Assembly (NCBI RefSeq): GCF_016862795.1
Contig: NZ_BONQ01000029.1
Location: 62,001-126,000 of the forward strand
Direction of reading: 5' to 3'
DNA: 64,000 nt
Source of the DNA: Dactylosporangium siamense
GTDB lineage: Bacteria > Actinomycetota > Actinomycetes > Mycobacteriales > Micromonosporaceae
The translations under genes were made by a program, and so were the position numbers. Of this stretch, positions 23,383 through 29,530 are shown one piece after another. Each line of letters starts with the position of its first letter. Positions within the stretch are counted from its first letter, which is position 1. The notes under the pieces were generated by a model that saw nothing but the letters and a program-made list of their open reading frames with translations, ran no database searches and was not told where the DNA came from.

Positions 23383-23949
23383 ATGGAAGCTGTGCCCGAG
23401 CTGAGCCTGCCAACCGCGCGTGTGCAGCGGTCGTTCCGCGCCGCCATGGCCGAGTTCGGCGGTGAAGGCCGGGGAGAGCCCGCGGACTTCAGCATGATCG
23501 GCAAGGAGATCAGGGGCTTCGCGGAGCGCTGGTCGTCGCCGGACGGCTTCGCCGCCTACGTCGACTGGTTGCGGGCCCAGGCACTGGAGGACACGACCCG
23601 GCCGGACGGCATCGTGCCGTCGACGACACTGTGGTGGGTCGAGGGCGAGGACTACCTCGGTCGCATCGCGATCCGGCACCGCCTGACCGCGAGCCTCCTG
23701 GAGGAGGGCGGTCACATCGGCTATGACGTGCGGCCGTCGGCGCGCCGCCGCGGCCACGCCACCGCGATGCTGCGCGCCGCGTTGCCGCTGGCGCACGGGC
23801 TGAACATCGAGTCCGCGCTGGTGACCTGCGATGCCGGCAACGTCGCCTCCCGCCGGGTGATCGAGGCGAACGGCGGGATCCTCGAGGACCAGCGCGGCGC
23901 CAAGTTGCGCTTCTGGCTGCCCACCGCGCCGCCGGCTCAGCGTTCCTGA
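23383..23949 (+). CDS. GNAT-family N-acetyltransferase
   Basis: A 188-residue acetyltransferase. The acetyl-CoA motif A is HIGYDVRPSARRRGHATAMLRAALPLA (RRRGHAT as the pyrophosphate loop) near residues 115-140. It is followed by motif B ALVTCDAGNVASRRVIEANGG, and the substrate part begins MIGKEIRGFAERWSSPDGFAAYVDWLR. It is of the RimJ/RimL-like or antibiotic-acetylating type; the acceptor is unknown. ATG 23383 is used (GTG 23392 is possible); the upstream extension overlaps the reversed HEAT remnant and is not coding. Confidence 0.85.
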   Translation: MEAVPELSLPTARVQRSFRAAMAEFGGEGRGEPADFSMIGKEIRGFAERWSSPDGFAAYVDWLRAQALEDTTRPDGIVPSTTLWWVEGEDYLGRIAIRHRLTASLLEEGGHIGYDVRPSARRRGHATAMLRAALPLAHGLNIESALVTCDAGNVASRRVIEANGGILEDQRGAKLRFWLPTAPPAQRS

Positions 23950-24016
23950 CATCGCCCGCATCGTCCGCCGGAGAAGCGCTCCCCCACCTGGAGCCGGACG
24001 GCAACGCAGCACCTCG

Positions 24017-24502
24017 TCACCGACGCAGCAGTCGACTGATGCCGCTGCGGCGCGGCCCCTTGAAGTGTGGCCATCGGGGAGCGGGCCACGGGCTGCCGGC
24101 GATCGCCTCCAACGCCGTGGACAGTTCCTGGCGGGTGATGCGCGTCTGCTCACGCGCCCAGAACCAGCCGTTCTCCCGCTCCCTTTCGACCAGTCTGCGG
24201 AGGATGAACACCCTGCGCCAGTTGCGGTGGAAGTCCTCGGCGACGAAGAACGACCAGGTCCTCATGACGCTCTCGGCCAGCCGTGCCCGCCCCAGCGGGT
24301 CAACCGTCGGGAAGGTCACCGAACCGGCGCACCGCTGCAGCTGCTCGTCGCTGCGGTCGTCCCAGAGCTGCAGCGTCCAGCCCGGCCACAGCCGTGGCCA
24401 GTACCCGGCCAGGCCTTGCAGCGGCCGCACCGCGCTCCACACGCCGGCGGTGCGCGTGCCCGGGTCGAGGTGCAGACCTGCCAGGTCGAGGTTGGCGTCC
24501 AT
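24017..24502 (-). CDS. Hypothetical protein, Trp/Arg-rich
   Basis: A 161-residue soluble protein with no recognised domain. It is rich in Trp and Arg (YWPRLWPGWTLQLWDD, VMRTWSFFVAEDFHRNWRRVF) and predicted mixed alpha/beta. ATG 24502 lies 2 bases after the stop of the ECF41 sigma gene, so it is the second gene of that transcript and probably part of the same regulon. No motif suggests an enzymatic role. Confidence 0.7.
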   Translation of the reverse strand: MDANLDLAGLHLDPGTRTAGVWSAVRPLQGLAGYWPRLWPGWTLQLWDDRSDEQLQRCAGSVTFPTVDPLGRARLAESVMRTWSFFVAEDFHRNWRRVFILRRLVERERENGWFWAREQTRITRQELSTALEAIAGSPWPAPRWPHFKGPRRSGISRLLRR

Positions 24503-24504
24503 GC

Positions 24505-25431
24505 TCAGCGGCGCAGGGTGGTCTCCCGCCGCATGTGCGACAGCTTCTCGGGATTGCGGACGACGTAGAGCCCGGTGATGTGCCCGTTGTCGATGCGCAC
24601 CGCCATGACGGTGTCGATCTCGCCGTCGAGCCGGAGCATCAGCGCCGGGTAGCCGTTGACCTGTGCCTGCTGCAGCGACGCCGTGGCGGCGATCCTGCCC
24701 AGCACGTGGGCCACGCTGCCGGCACCGACGACGGGCGTCAGCGCGGCCTGTTTGATTCCGCCGCCGTCACCCAGGAAGACGACGTCCGGAGCGAGGAGGT
24801 CGAGCAGGGATTGCAGATCGCCCGTTTCGATCGCCCGCTGGAACGCGTCGAACGCGCCTCGGGTTTCGGCTGCGGAAACAACTCCGAGCGGTCGGCGCGC
24901 GGCGACGTGGGCCCGGGCCCGGTGGGCGATCTGCCGGACCGCGGCCGGGCTTTTGTCGACGGCTCCGGCAATCTCGTCGTATTCCAGATCGAACACCTCA
25001 CGCAGCACGAACACCGCCCGCTCGGTCGGTTTGAGTGTCTCCAGCACCAGCAGCATCGCCATCGAGACGCTGTCGGCCAGTTCGACATCGTCGGCCACGT
25101 CGGGCGCGGTCAGCAGCGGCTCGGGCAACCAGGGACCGACGTAGGACTCCTTGCGCCGGCGGAGCGTCCGCAGCCGGGTCAGCGCCTGGCGAGTGGTGAT
25201 CTGGACCAGGTACGCACGCTGATTCTGGATCGTGTCCAGATCGACGCCCACCCACCGCAGCCAGGTCTCCTGCAGGACGTCCTCGGCGTCGGCGGCCGAG
25301 CCGAGCATCTCGTAGGCGATGGTGAACAGCAGGTCGCGGTGGGCGACGAACGCCTCGGTGGCGGTCTCCATCCGGTCGCCCCGAGCGACCGGCTCGGCTG
25401 TGTCCGTTGTTCGCTCGCTGCGCTGGTTCAT
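24505..25431 (-). CDS. ECF41-type RNA polymerase sigma factor with SnoaL-like C-terminal extension
   Basis: A 308-residue sigma factor. Region 2 is FVAHRDLLFTIAYEMLGSAADAEDVLQETWLRW and region 4 is LKPTERAVFVLREVFDLEYDEIAGAVDKSPAAVRQIAHRAR. The last 110 residues form a SnoaL/NTF2-like domain (DAFQRAIETGDLQSLLDLLAPDVVFLGDGGG) ending with VVRNPEKLSHM, matching the NPDKL-like motif of ECF41 proteins, where this extension regulates activity in place of an anti-sigma factor. ATG 25431 is chosen because the promoter at 25474-25500 lies just upstream; the longer frame would begin upstream of the promoter. It is divergent from a carboxymuconolactone decarboxylase gene, the classic ECF41 neighbour. 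Confidence 0.93.
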   Translation of the reverse strand: MNQRSERTTDTAEPVARGDRMETATEAFVAHRDLLFTIAYEMLGSAADAEDVLQETWLRWVGVDLDTIQNQRAYLVQITTRQALTRLRTLRRRKESYVGPWLPEPLLTAPDVADDVELADSVSMAMLLVLETLKPTERAVFVLREVFDLEYDEIAGAVDKSPAAVRQIAHRARAHVAARRPLGVVSAAETRGAFDAFQRAIETGDLQSLLDLLAPDVVFLGDGGGIKQAALTPVVGAGSVAHVLGRIAATASLQQAQVNGYPALMLRLDGEIDTVMAVRIDNGHITGLYVVRNPEKLSHMRRETTLRR

Positions 25432-25473
25432 AGCTGGTTCCCGCCTGTTCGCTCTCGACTGCGCCGTCCACGA

Positions 25474-25500
25474 GATGCCGATCCCAGCTTCTTTGTGACA
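25474..25500 (-). promoter_or_regulatory. ECF41-type promoter driving the sigma gene
   Basis: On the minus strand, TGTCACA (25500-25494) is followed after 16 bases by CATC (25477-25474). The known ECF41 consensus is TGTCACA-N16-CGTC, so only one base differs. It implies autoregulation of the sigma gene starting at 25431. Confidence 0.72.
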
Positions 25501-25534
25501 CCCGCGATCAGTGCCTCGCGTCACATCACTGCGC

Positions 25535-25561
25535 TGTCACACGGATCCGGTCGCCGACATC
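25535..25561 (+). promoter_or_regulatory. ECF41-type promoter driving the CMD gene
   Basis: TGTCACA (25535-25541) is followed after exactly 16 bases by CATC (25558-25561), the same variant and spacing as in the divergent promoter at 25474-25500. It reads into the carboxymuconolactone decarboxylase-like gene at 25613. Confidence 0.75.
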
Positions 25562-25612
25562 TCGTGTTCGTCCGGTGCGACAGCACGCAACTGCACGAGT
25601 AGGGACGAAGTC

Positions 25613-26098
25613 ATGGAACCCCGGTTCAATCTGTTCGCCAACGAGATCGGCGCCAAGATCGGCAAGAGGATCGCCAACGTCAGCATGGTGATCGAGCAGT
25701 CGCCGCTGTCCAAGGCCGTCCAGGAGTTGGTCAACCTTCGCGTCAGCCAGATCAACGGCTGCGGATTCTGCGTCGACTACCACACCAAGGAGGCGGCGGC
25801 CGCCGGCGAGACCGCGGTCCGGCTCCACCTGGTCGCCGCATGGCGCGAGTCTACGGTGTTCACCGACGCCGAGCGGGCCGCGCTGGCGCTCGCCGAGGAG
25901 GGGACCCGGCTCGCCGACGCCCACCACGGCGTGTCCGATGAGACCTGGGCCCAGGTGCGCAAGCACTACGACGACGACCAGACCGCCGCGCTCGTCTCCG
26001 GGGTCGCGATGATCAACGCGGCCAACCGGCTCGGCGTGATCCTGCGCAACCCGGGTGGGTCCTACGAGCCTGGCATGTTCTCCGGCATGACGAGCTGA
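25613..26098 (+). CDS. Carboxymuconolactone decarboxylase / AhpD-like protein
   Basis: A 161-residue all-helical CMD-family protein. The AhpD-type motif is INGCGFCVDYHTKEA (CxxC plus a His four residues later) near residues 43-57, the signature of alkylhydroperoxidase-like thiol peroxidases rather than true decarboxylases. The C-terminal helix has GVAMINAANRLGVILRNP. It probably reduces peroxides or supports another redox reaction. ATG 25613 follows GTAGGGACGAAGTC. It lies under an ECF41-type promoter divergent from the sigma gene. Confidence 0.9.
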   Translation: MEPRFNLFANEIGAKIGKRIANVSMVIEQSPLSKAVQELVNLRVSQINGCGFCVDYHTKEAAAAGETAVRLHLVAAWRESTVFTDAERAALALAEEGTRLADAHHGVSDETWAQVRKHYDDDQTAALVSGVAMINAANRLGVILRNPGGSYEPGMFSGMTS

Positions 26099-26244
26099 TC
26101 GGCAGACGAGTCCGGCCCGGCCAGGATCAGCCGATCCAGGCCGGGCCCGCGCATGTCGGTGCGCGGCCGGGCGTCGACTCGCACATCGCGCCAGAAGGGG
26201 ATGTGTATAGTGGATCATTGTCAGCGATGAGGGAGGTGAGCCCG

Positions 26245-26298
26245 ATGAACACCCAATGTCACGTCTGGGCGCTCCACCCGGCCATCCCTTCCAGCTGA
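26245..26298 (+). CDS. Possible 17-residue leader peptide upstream of the epoxide hydrolase
   Basis: ATG 26245 (or in-frame GTG 26236) opens a short frame MNTQCHVWALHPAIPSS preceded by GAGGGAGGTGAG, one of the strongest ribosome binding sites in the region. Its codons TGGGCGCTCC form the left arm of a perfect 9-bp inverted repeat whose right arm (26310-26318) lies just before the epoxide hydrolase binding site. A TATAGT -10-like box lies at 26206-26211. The arrangement resembles a translated leader that controls the downstream gene by hairpin opening. Rest of 26099-26335: no other gene seen. Confidence 0.45.
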   Translation: MNTQCHVWALHPAIPSS

Positions 26299-26318
26299 CC
26301 TCGCGTCGGGGAGCGCCC
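26267..26318 (+). promoter_or_regulatory. Inverted repeat linking leader frame to epoxide hydrolase 5' end
   Basis: GGGCGCTCC (26267-26275) and GGAGCGCCC (26310-26318) are perfect 9-base arms separated by 34 bases that include the leader's stop codon. The right arm ends 6 bases before the CCGGAGGACC binding site of the gene at 26336. Ribosomes on the leader would disrupt the left arm. Confidence 0.5.
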
Positions 26319-26335
26319 TCCAAACCGGAGGACCA

Positions 26336-27487
26336 ATGACCTTCTCCCCCTTCCGTATCGGCGTATCCGATGAGGTACTCGCCGATCTACGGGCCAGACT
26401 GGCCCAGACCCGCTTCACCACCCGCAGCGGCGATCAGCCGTGGCAGGCCGGTGCCGACCCCGACTACCTGCGGGACCTGGTGTCCTACTGGATCGACGGG
26501 TTCGACTGGCGCGCTCAGGAAGCCGACCTCAACGCACTGCCGCACCGCCAGGCCCAGATCGGCGGCAGGCGGTTGCACTTCCTTCACGTACCCGGGACCC
26601 GCCCGGCGGACGCGCCCGCACCACCACCGCTGATCCTGAGCCACGGCTGGCCCAGCAGTTTCGTGGAGATGCTGCCGCTGGTCGATCGCCTGACCAACCC
26701 CGCGCAGTACGGGGAGGACCCCGCCGACGCGTTCGACGTGGTGGTGCCCTCGCTGCCCGGCTTCCTGTACTCCGAGCTGCCCAACGGGCCGCTCACCCGC
26801 GCAGCGATGGCGCGGACGCTGCACGCGCTGATGACCGACGTCCTCGGTTACCAGCGCTACGGCGCCTTCGGCGGCGACATCGGCGGCGTGGTCACCGGCT
26901 GGCTGGGCGCCCTGTACCCCGAGCAGGTAGCCGGCATCCATATGATCCACCCACCGTTCCCGGCCAGCTTCGACTCCCACCCGCTCTCGCCCGCGGAGCA
27001 GGCGTATCTCGATGCCGAGGCGGCGTACGACGAGACCGATGGCGGCTACAGCGCCATCATGGGCACCCGGCCGGACACCATCGCCGCCGCGCTGCATGAC
27101 TCCCCAGCCGGCCTTGCCGCCTGGCTCGTCGACAAGTACCGGGACTGGACCGACAACCGCGGCGACCTGGAGCGCAGTATCGACCGCGATACCCTGCTCA
27201 CGACCATCACCCTGTACTGGGCGACCGGCACGATCGGCTCGTCGTTCCGGCAGTACGTGGACTTCGGCCACAACGGCCCACGGCCCGCCATCACCGTGCC
27301 CGCCGCGTTCACGGTGAGCACCGAACCGTCGCACGCCAACTTCCCTCGCGATATCGCCGAACGCGCCTGCACCGACATCCGGCACTGGAGCGAGCCAGGT
27401 AGGGGCGGACACTTCATGCCGCTGGAGCAACCGGACCTGCTCGCGGGCGAGCTGCGACAGTTCTTCACCTCGCTCCGCCCGCGCTGA
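26336..27487 (+). CDS. Epoxide hydrolase (EHN + alpha/beta hydrolase)
   Basis: A 383-residue protein. The N-terminal EHN domain begins FSPFRIGVSDEVLADLRARLAQTRF and includes WQAGADPDYLRDLVSYWIDGFDW. The hydrolase core has the oxyanion motif LSHGWPSSFVE, the nucleophile Asp in FGGDIGGVVTGW, and the catalytic His in RGGHFMPLEQPDL. The lid Tyr residues lie in the 190-300 region. It hydrolyses epoxides to diols in the cytoplasm; the substrate is unknown. ATG 26336 has GGAGGACCA upstream. A leader frame and hairpin precede it, and a strong terminator follows at 27491. Confidence 0.92.
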   Translation: MTFSPFRIGVSDEVLADLRARLAQTRFTTRSGDQPWQAGADPDYLRDLVSYWIDGFDWRAQEADLNALPHRQAQIGGRRLHFLHVPGTRPADAPAPPPLILSHGWPSSFVEMLPLVDRLTNPAQYGEDPADAFDVVVPSLPGFLYSELPNGPLTRAAMARTLHALMTDVLGYQRYGAFGGDIGGVVTGWLGALYPEQVAGIHMIHPPFPASFDSHPLSPAEQAYLDAEAAYDETDGGYSAIMGTRPDTIAAALHDSPAGLAAWLVDKYRDWTDNRGDLERSIDRDTLLTTITLYWATGTIGSSFRQYVDFGHNGPRPAITVPAAFTVSTEPSHANFPRDIAERACTDIRHWSEPGRGGHFMPLEQPDLLAGELRQFFTSLRPR

Positions 27488-27490
27488 TCG

Positions 27491-27526
27491 GGAGGGAGCC
27501 GGGTCACCGAGGACCCGGCTCCCTCC
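27491..27526 (+). terminator. Terminator hairpin after epoxide hydrolase gene
   Basis: GGAGGGAGCCGGGTC (27491-27505) and GACCCGGCTCCCTCC (27512-27526) form a perfect 15-bp stem with a 6-base loop, three bases after the stop codon and followed by TGTT. Confidence 0.85.
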
Positions 27527-27593
27527 TGTTCCGGTCACCCGGACTGACGTCGTCGACCGTGCGAGTCTCGCGGAACGGCGTATACAGATCACC

Positions 27594-28028
27594 ATGACCA
27601 TCGTGTGGGGAGTCACCGTCGACTGCGCCGACCCGAAACGGCTGGCCGCGTTCTGGCGCGAGGCCCTCGGATACGTGGATGCTCCGGTACCCGACGGCTT
27701 CGCCACCTGGGAGGAGTGGCTGATCCGGTGGGAGGTGCCGGAGGACGAGTGGAACGACGGCGCCTACCTGGTCGACCCCGACGGTGTCCGGCCCAGCCTG
27801 TCGTTCCTGAAGGTGCCCGAGCCGAAGGTGGTCAAGAACCGGCTGCACATCGACCTCAAGGCCGGCGGCCGGGACCAGCCCCAGGACGTGCGGTGGCCGC
27901 AGGTGGCCGCGACCGTCCAGCGGGTCCTCGACGCGGGTGCCACCGTGGTGCGGGAGGTGGCCGTCGGCGGCGTCCCCAGCCACGTCATCATGGCCGACCC
28001 CGAAGGCAACGAGTTCTGCGTCGTCTGA
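27594..28028 (+). CDS. VOC/glyoxalase-like domain protein
   Basis: A 144-residue protein with the paired beta-alpha-beta-beta-beta units of the VOC fold. It begins WGVTVDCADPKRLAAFWREALGY and the second unit holds NRLHIDLKAGG and VIMADPEGNEFCVV. These are the standard positions of metal ligands, with His in LHID and Glu in GNEF; the first-module ligands are less clear. Possible roles include isomerase, lyase or antibiotic binding. ATG 27594 is the only sensible start. It is convergent with the XRE gene at 28048. Confidence 0.85.
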   Translation: MTIVWGVTVDCADPKRLAAFWREALGYVDAPVPDGFATWEEWLIRWEVPEDEWNDGAYLVDPDGVRPSLSFLKVPEPKVVKNRLHIDLKAGGRDQPQDVRWPQVAATVQRVLDAGATVVREVAVGGVPSHVIMADPEGNEFCVV

Positions 28029-28047
28029 CGCCGGCGCAACAGGACGG

Positions 28048-28878
28048 CTACGGCTCCGCCGCGGCCGAGCCGACAACCGCCAGGAGGGCGAGCCTGCTGT
28101 CGGCGTCGCTGCCGGGCTCGGCGGAGTACACGACGATGCGCAGGTCGCCGCGGCTGGTCGTCAGGATGTCGCAGTCCAGGTCGATCGGGCCGACCTCGGG
28201 GTGCAGGACGGTCTTGCGGGACGGCCCGTGCTCGGCGATCTCGTGGCGCTGCCACAGGTCCCGGAAGCGGTCGCTGCGTCCGAGCAGGCGGGTGACGAGC
28301 GCGCGCAGGTCGGGGTCGTCGGGATACCGGCCGGCGGTGCGCCGCAGGTCGGCGACCATGGACGCGTCGAAGTCCGGGTCCGGCGGGTGGCGGGTGGTGC
28401 CGGCGGTGAAGGCGCGCCACACCGTGTTGCGCTCGGCCTCGGGCAGCGCCGTGGGATCACCGACGAGCGCCGCCCAGGTGCGGTTCCACAGCAGCAGGGT
28501 CCACATCGCGTCGAAGATGGCGACCGGCCGGTCGTCGGTGCGCTCAACGAGCCGCCGGATGCTGGCGGGCACCAGCCGGCTGATCCGGCCGCCGCCGGTG
28601 GCGTGCCCGGCCAGGTGCAGCAGGTGCTCCTGTTCGGTGTCGTCGAGCTGCAGCGCCCTGGCGAGCGCGGCGCACACCTGCGGCGACGGCGCTGAGGCCC
28701 GGCCCTGCTCCAGCCGCACGATGTAGTCCGCGGAGACCCCGGCGAGGACGGCGAGCTCCTCGCGCCGCAGCCCGCTGGTGCGCCGGACGGTGTGCGCCGG
28801 CAGGCCCGCCGCGCGGGGCGACAGCCGCCCGCGCCAGACCCGCAGCACCGCGGCCAGCTCCCCGGATTCGCCGCTCAT
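28048..28878 (-). CDS. XRE-family regulator with MmyB-like ligand domain
   Basis: A 276-residue regulator. The helix-turn-helix lies at residues 30-85 (VRRTSGLRREELAVLAGVSADYIVRLEQGRASAPSPQVCAALARALQL). The rest is an MLTR_LBD/MmyB-type PAS-like domain (PVAIFDAMWTLLLWNRTWAALVGDP, HPEVGPIDLDCDIL), thought to bind fatty-acid-like ligands. ATG 28878 is preferred over the longer frame. A perfect dyad at 28911-28931, typical for this group, lies between it and the divergent membrane gene at 29012, the probable target. Confidence 0.92.
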   Translation of the reverse strand: MSGESGELAAVLRVWRGRLSPRAAGLPAHTVRRTSGLRREELAVLAGVSADYIVRLEQGRASAPSPQVCAALARALQLDDTEQEHLLHLAGHATGGGRISRLVPASIRRLVERTDDRPVAIFDAMWTLLLWNRTWAALVGDPTALPEAERNTVWRAFTAGTTRHPPDPDFDASMVADLRRTAGRYPDDPDLRALVTRLLGRSDRFRDLWQRHEIAEHGPSRKTVLHPEVGPIDLDCDILTTSRGDLRIVVYSAEPGSDADSRLALLAVVGSAAAEP

Positions 28879-28910
28879 GCCCCCATCGTGCCAGCCCACG
28901 CCCTGGGCAG

Positions 28911-28931
28911 CCTGGTACCACCGATACCAGG
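28911..28931. promoter_or_regulatory. XRE (MmyB-type) operator
   Basis: CCTGGTA (28911-28917) and TACCAGG (28925-28931) are perfect 7-base arms around a 7-base spacer, located between the divergent XRE gene and membrane gene. The position and CTGGTA/TACCAG arms fit control of both genes by the XRE protein. Confidence 0.7.
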
Positions 28932-29011
28932 AAGCGGCACGCCTGGACCGGGCCGGAGGCGGGCCACACACTCGGCGTCAGTCCGCACCGCCGTCCGAGA
29001 GAGGCACCGTC

Positions 29012-29530
29012 ATGCCCGAACCCCGCTTCAGGACCCTGGCCCTGCTGCCCATCGTGCTCTTCATCCCGTCGCTGGTGTCCTTCGCCGTCTCCGAACCCGG
29101 CGTCGTGTGGCCGGAGTACAGCGGCGTCTTCTTCCACCTCGCCATCCTGTTCCTGGTCGCGCGGATGGACGCCCCCCAATGGGCGAAGGCCGCCGGCTAC
29201 AGCTGGATCGCCCTGGACGTGCTCACCGGCATCCTGTCGATCAACGACGTGCCGTACGAGATCACCTGGCCGGTGCGTCTGGGCGGGCACGTGTTCGCCG
29301 GCCTGTGGATCGCCGTCAGCTCCGTGCACGCCCGGTCGGTGGCGATCCGCGTCGTGGGTGTCCTGACCGGTGTGTGGCTCGGCGCGTTCTCGTTCGTCGC
29401 CGACGTCGCCCCGGAGGAGGCCCTCTACCCGGCCGGCCTGCTCATCGTCGTGTGGTTCGGGCTGTTGGCCGTCCGGTACGAGCAGGATCAGCGCCGCCGC
29501 GGGACCCAGAACTCGATCTCGGTGCCCTGA
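29012..29530 (+). CDS. Integral membrane protein of unknown function
   Basis: A 172-residue protein with five predicted membrane helices: LALLPIVLFIPSLVSFAV, FFHLAILFLVARM, SWIALDVLTGILSI, FAGLWIAVSSVHARSVAIRVVGVLTGVWLGAFSFVA and PAGLLIVVWFGLLAVRY. No family motif is recognised. It is divergent from the XRE/MmyB regulator with an operator between, so it is probably its regulated partner. The 3' end overlaps the sensor kinase gene on the other strand by 43 bases. Confidence 0.75.
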   Translation: MPEPRFRTLALLPIVLFIPSLVSFAVSEPGVVWPEYSGVFFHLAILFLVARMDAPQWAKAAGYSWIALDVLTGILSINDVPYEITWPVRLGGHVFAGLWIAVSSVHARSVAIRVVGVLTGVWLGAFSFVADVAPEEALYPAGLLIVVWFGLLAVRYEQDQRRRGTQNSISVP

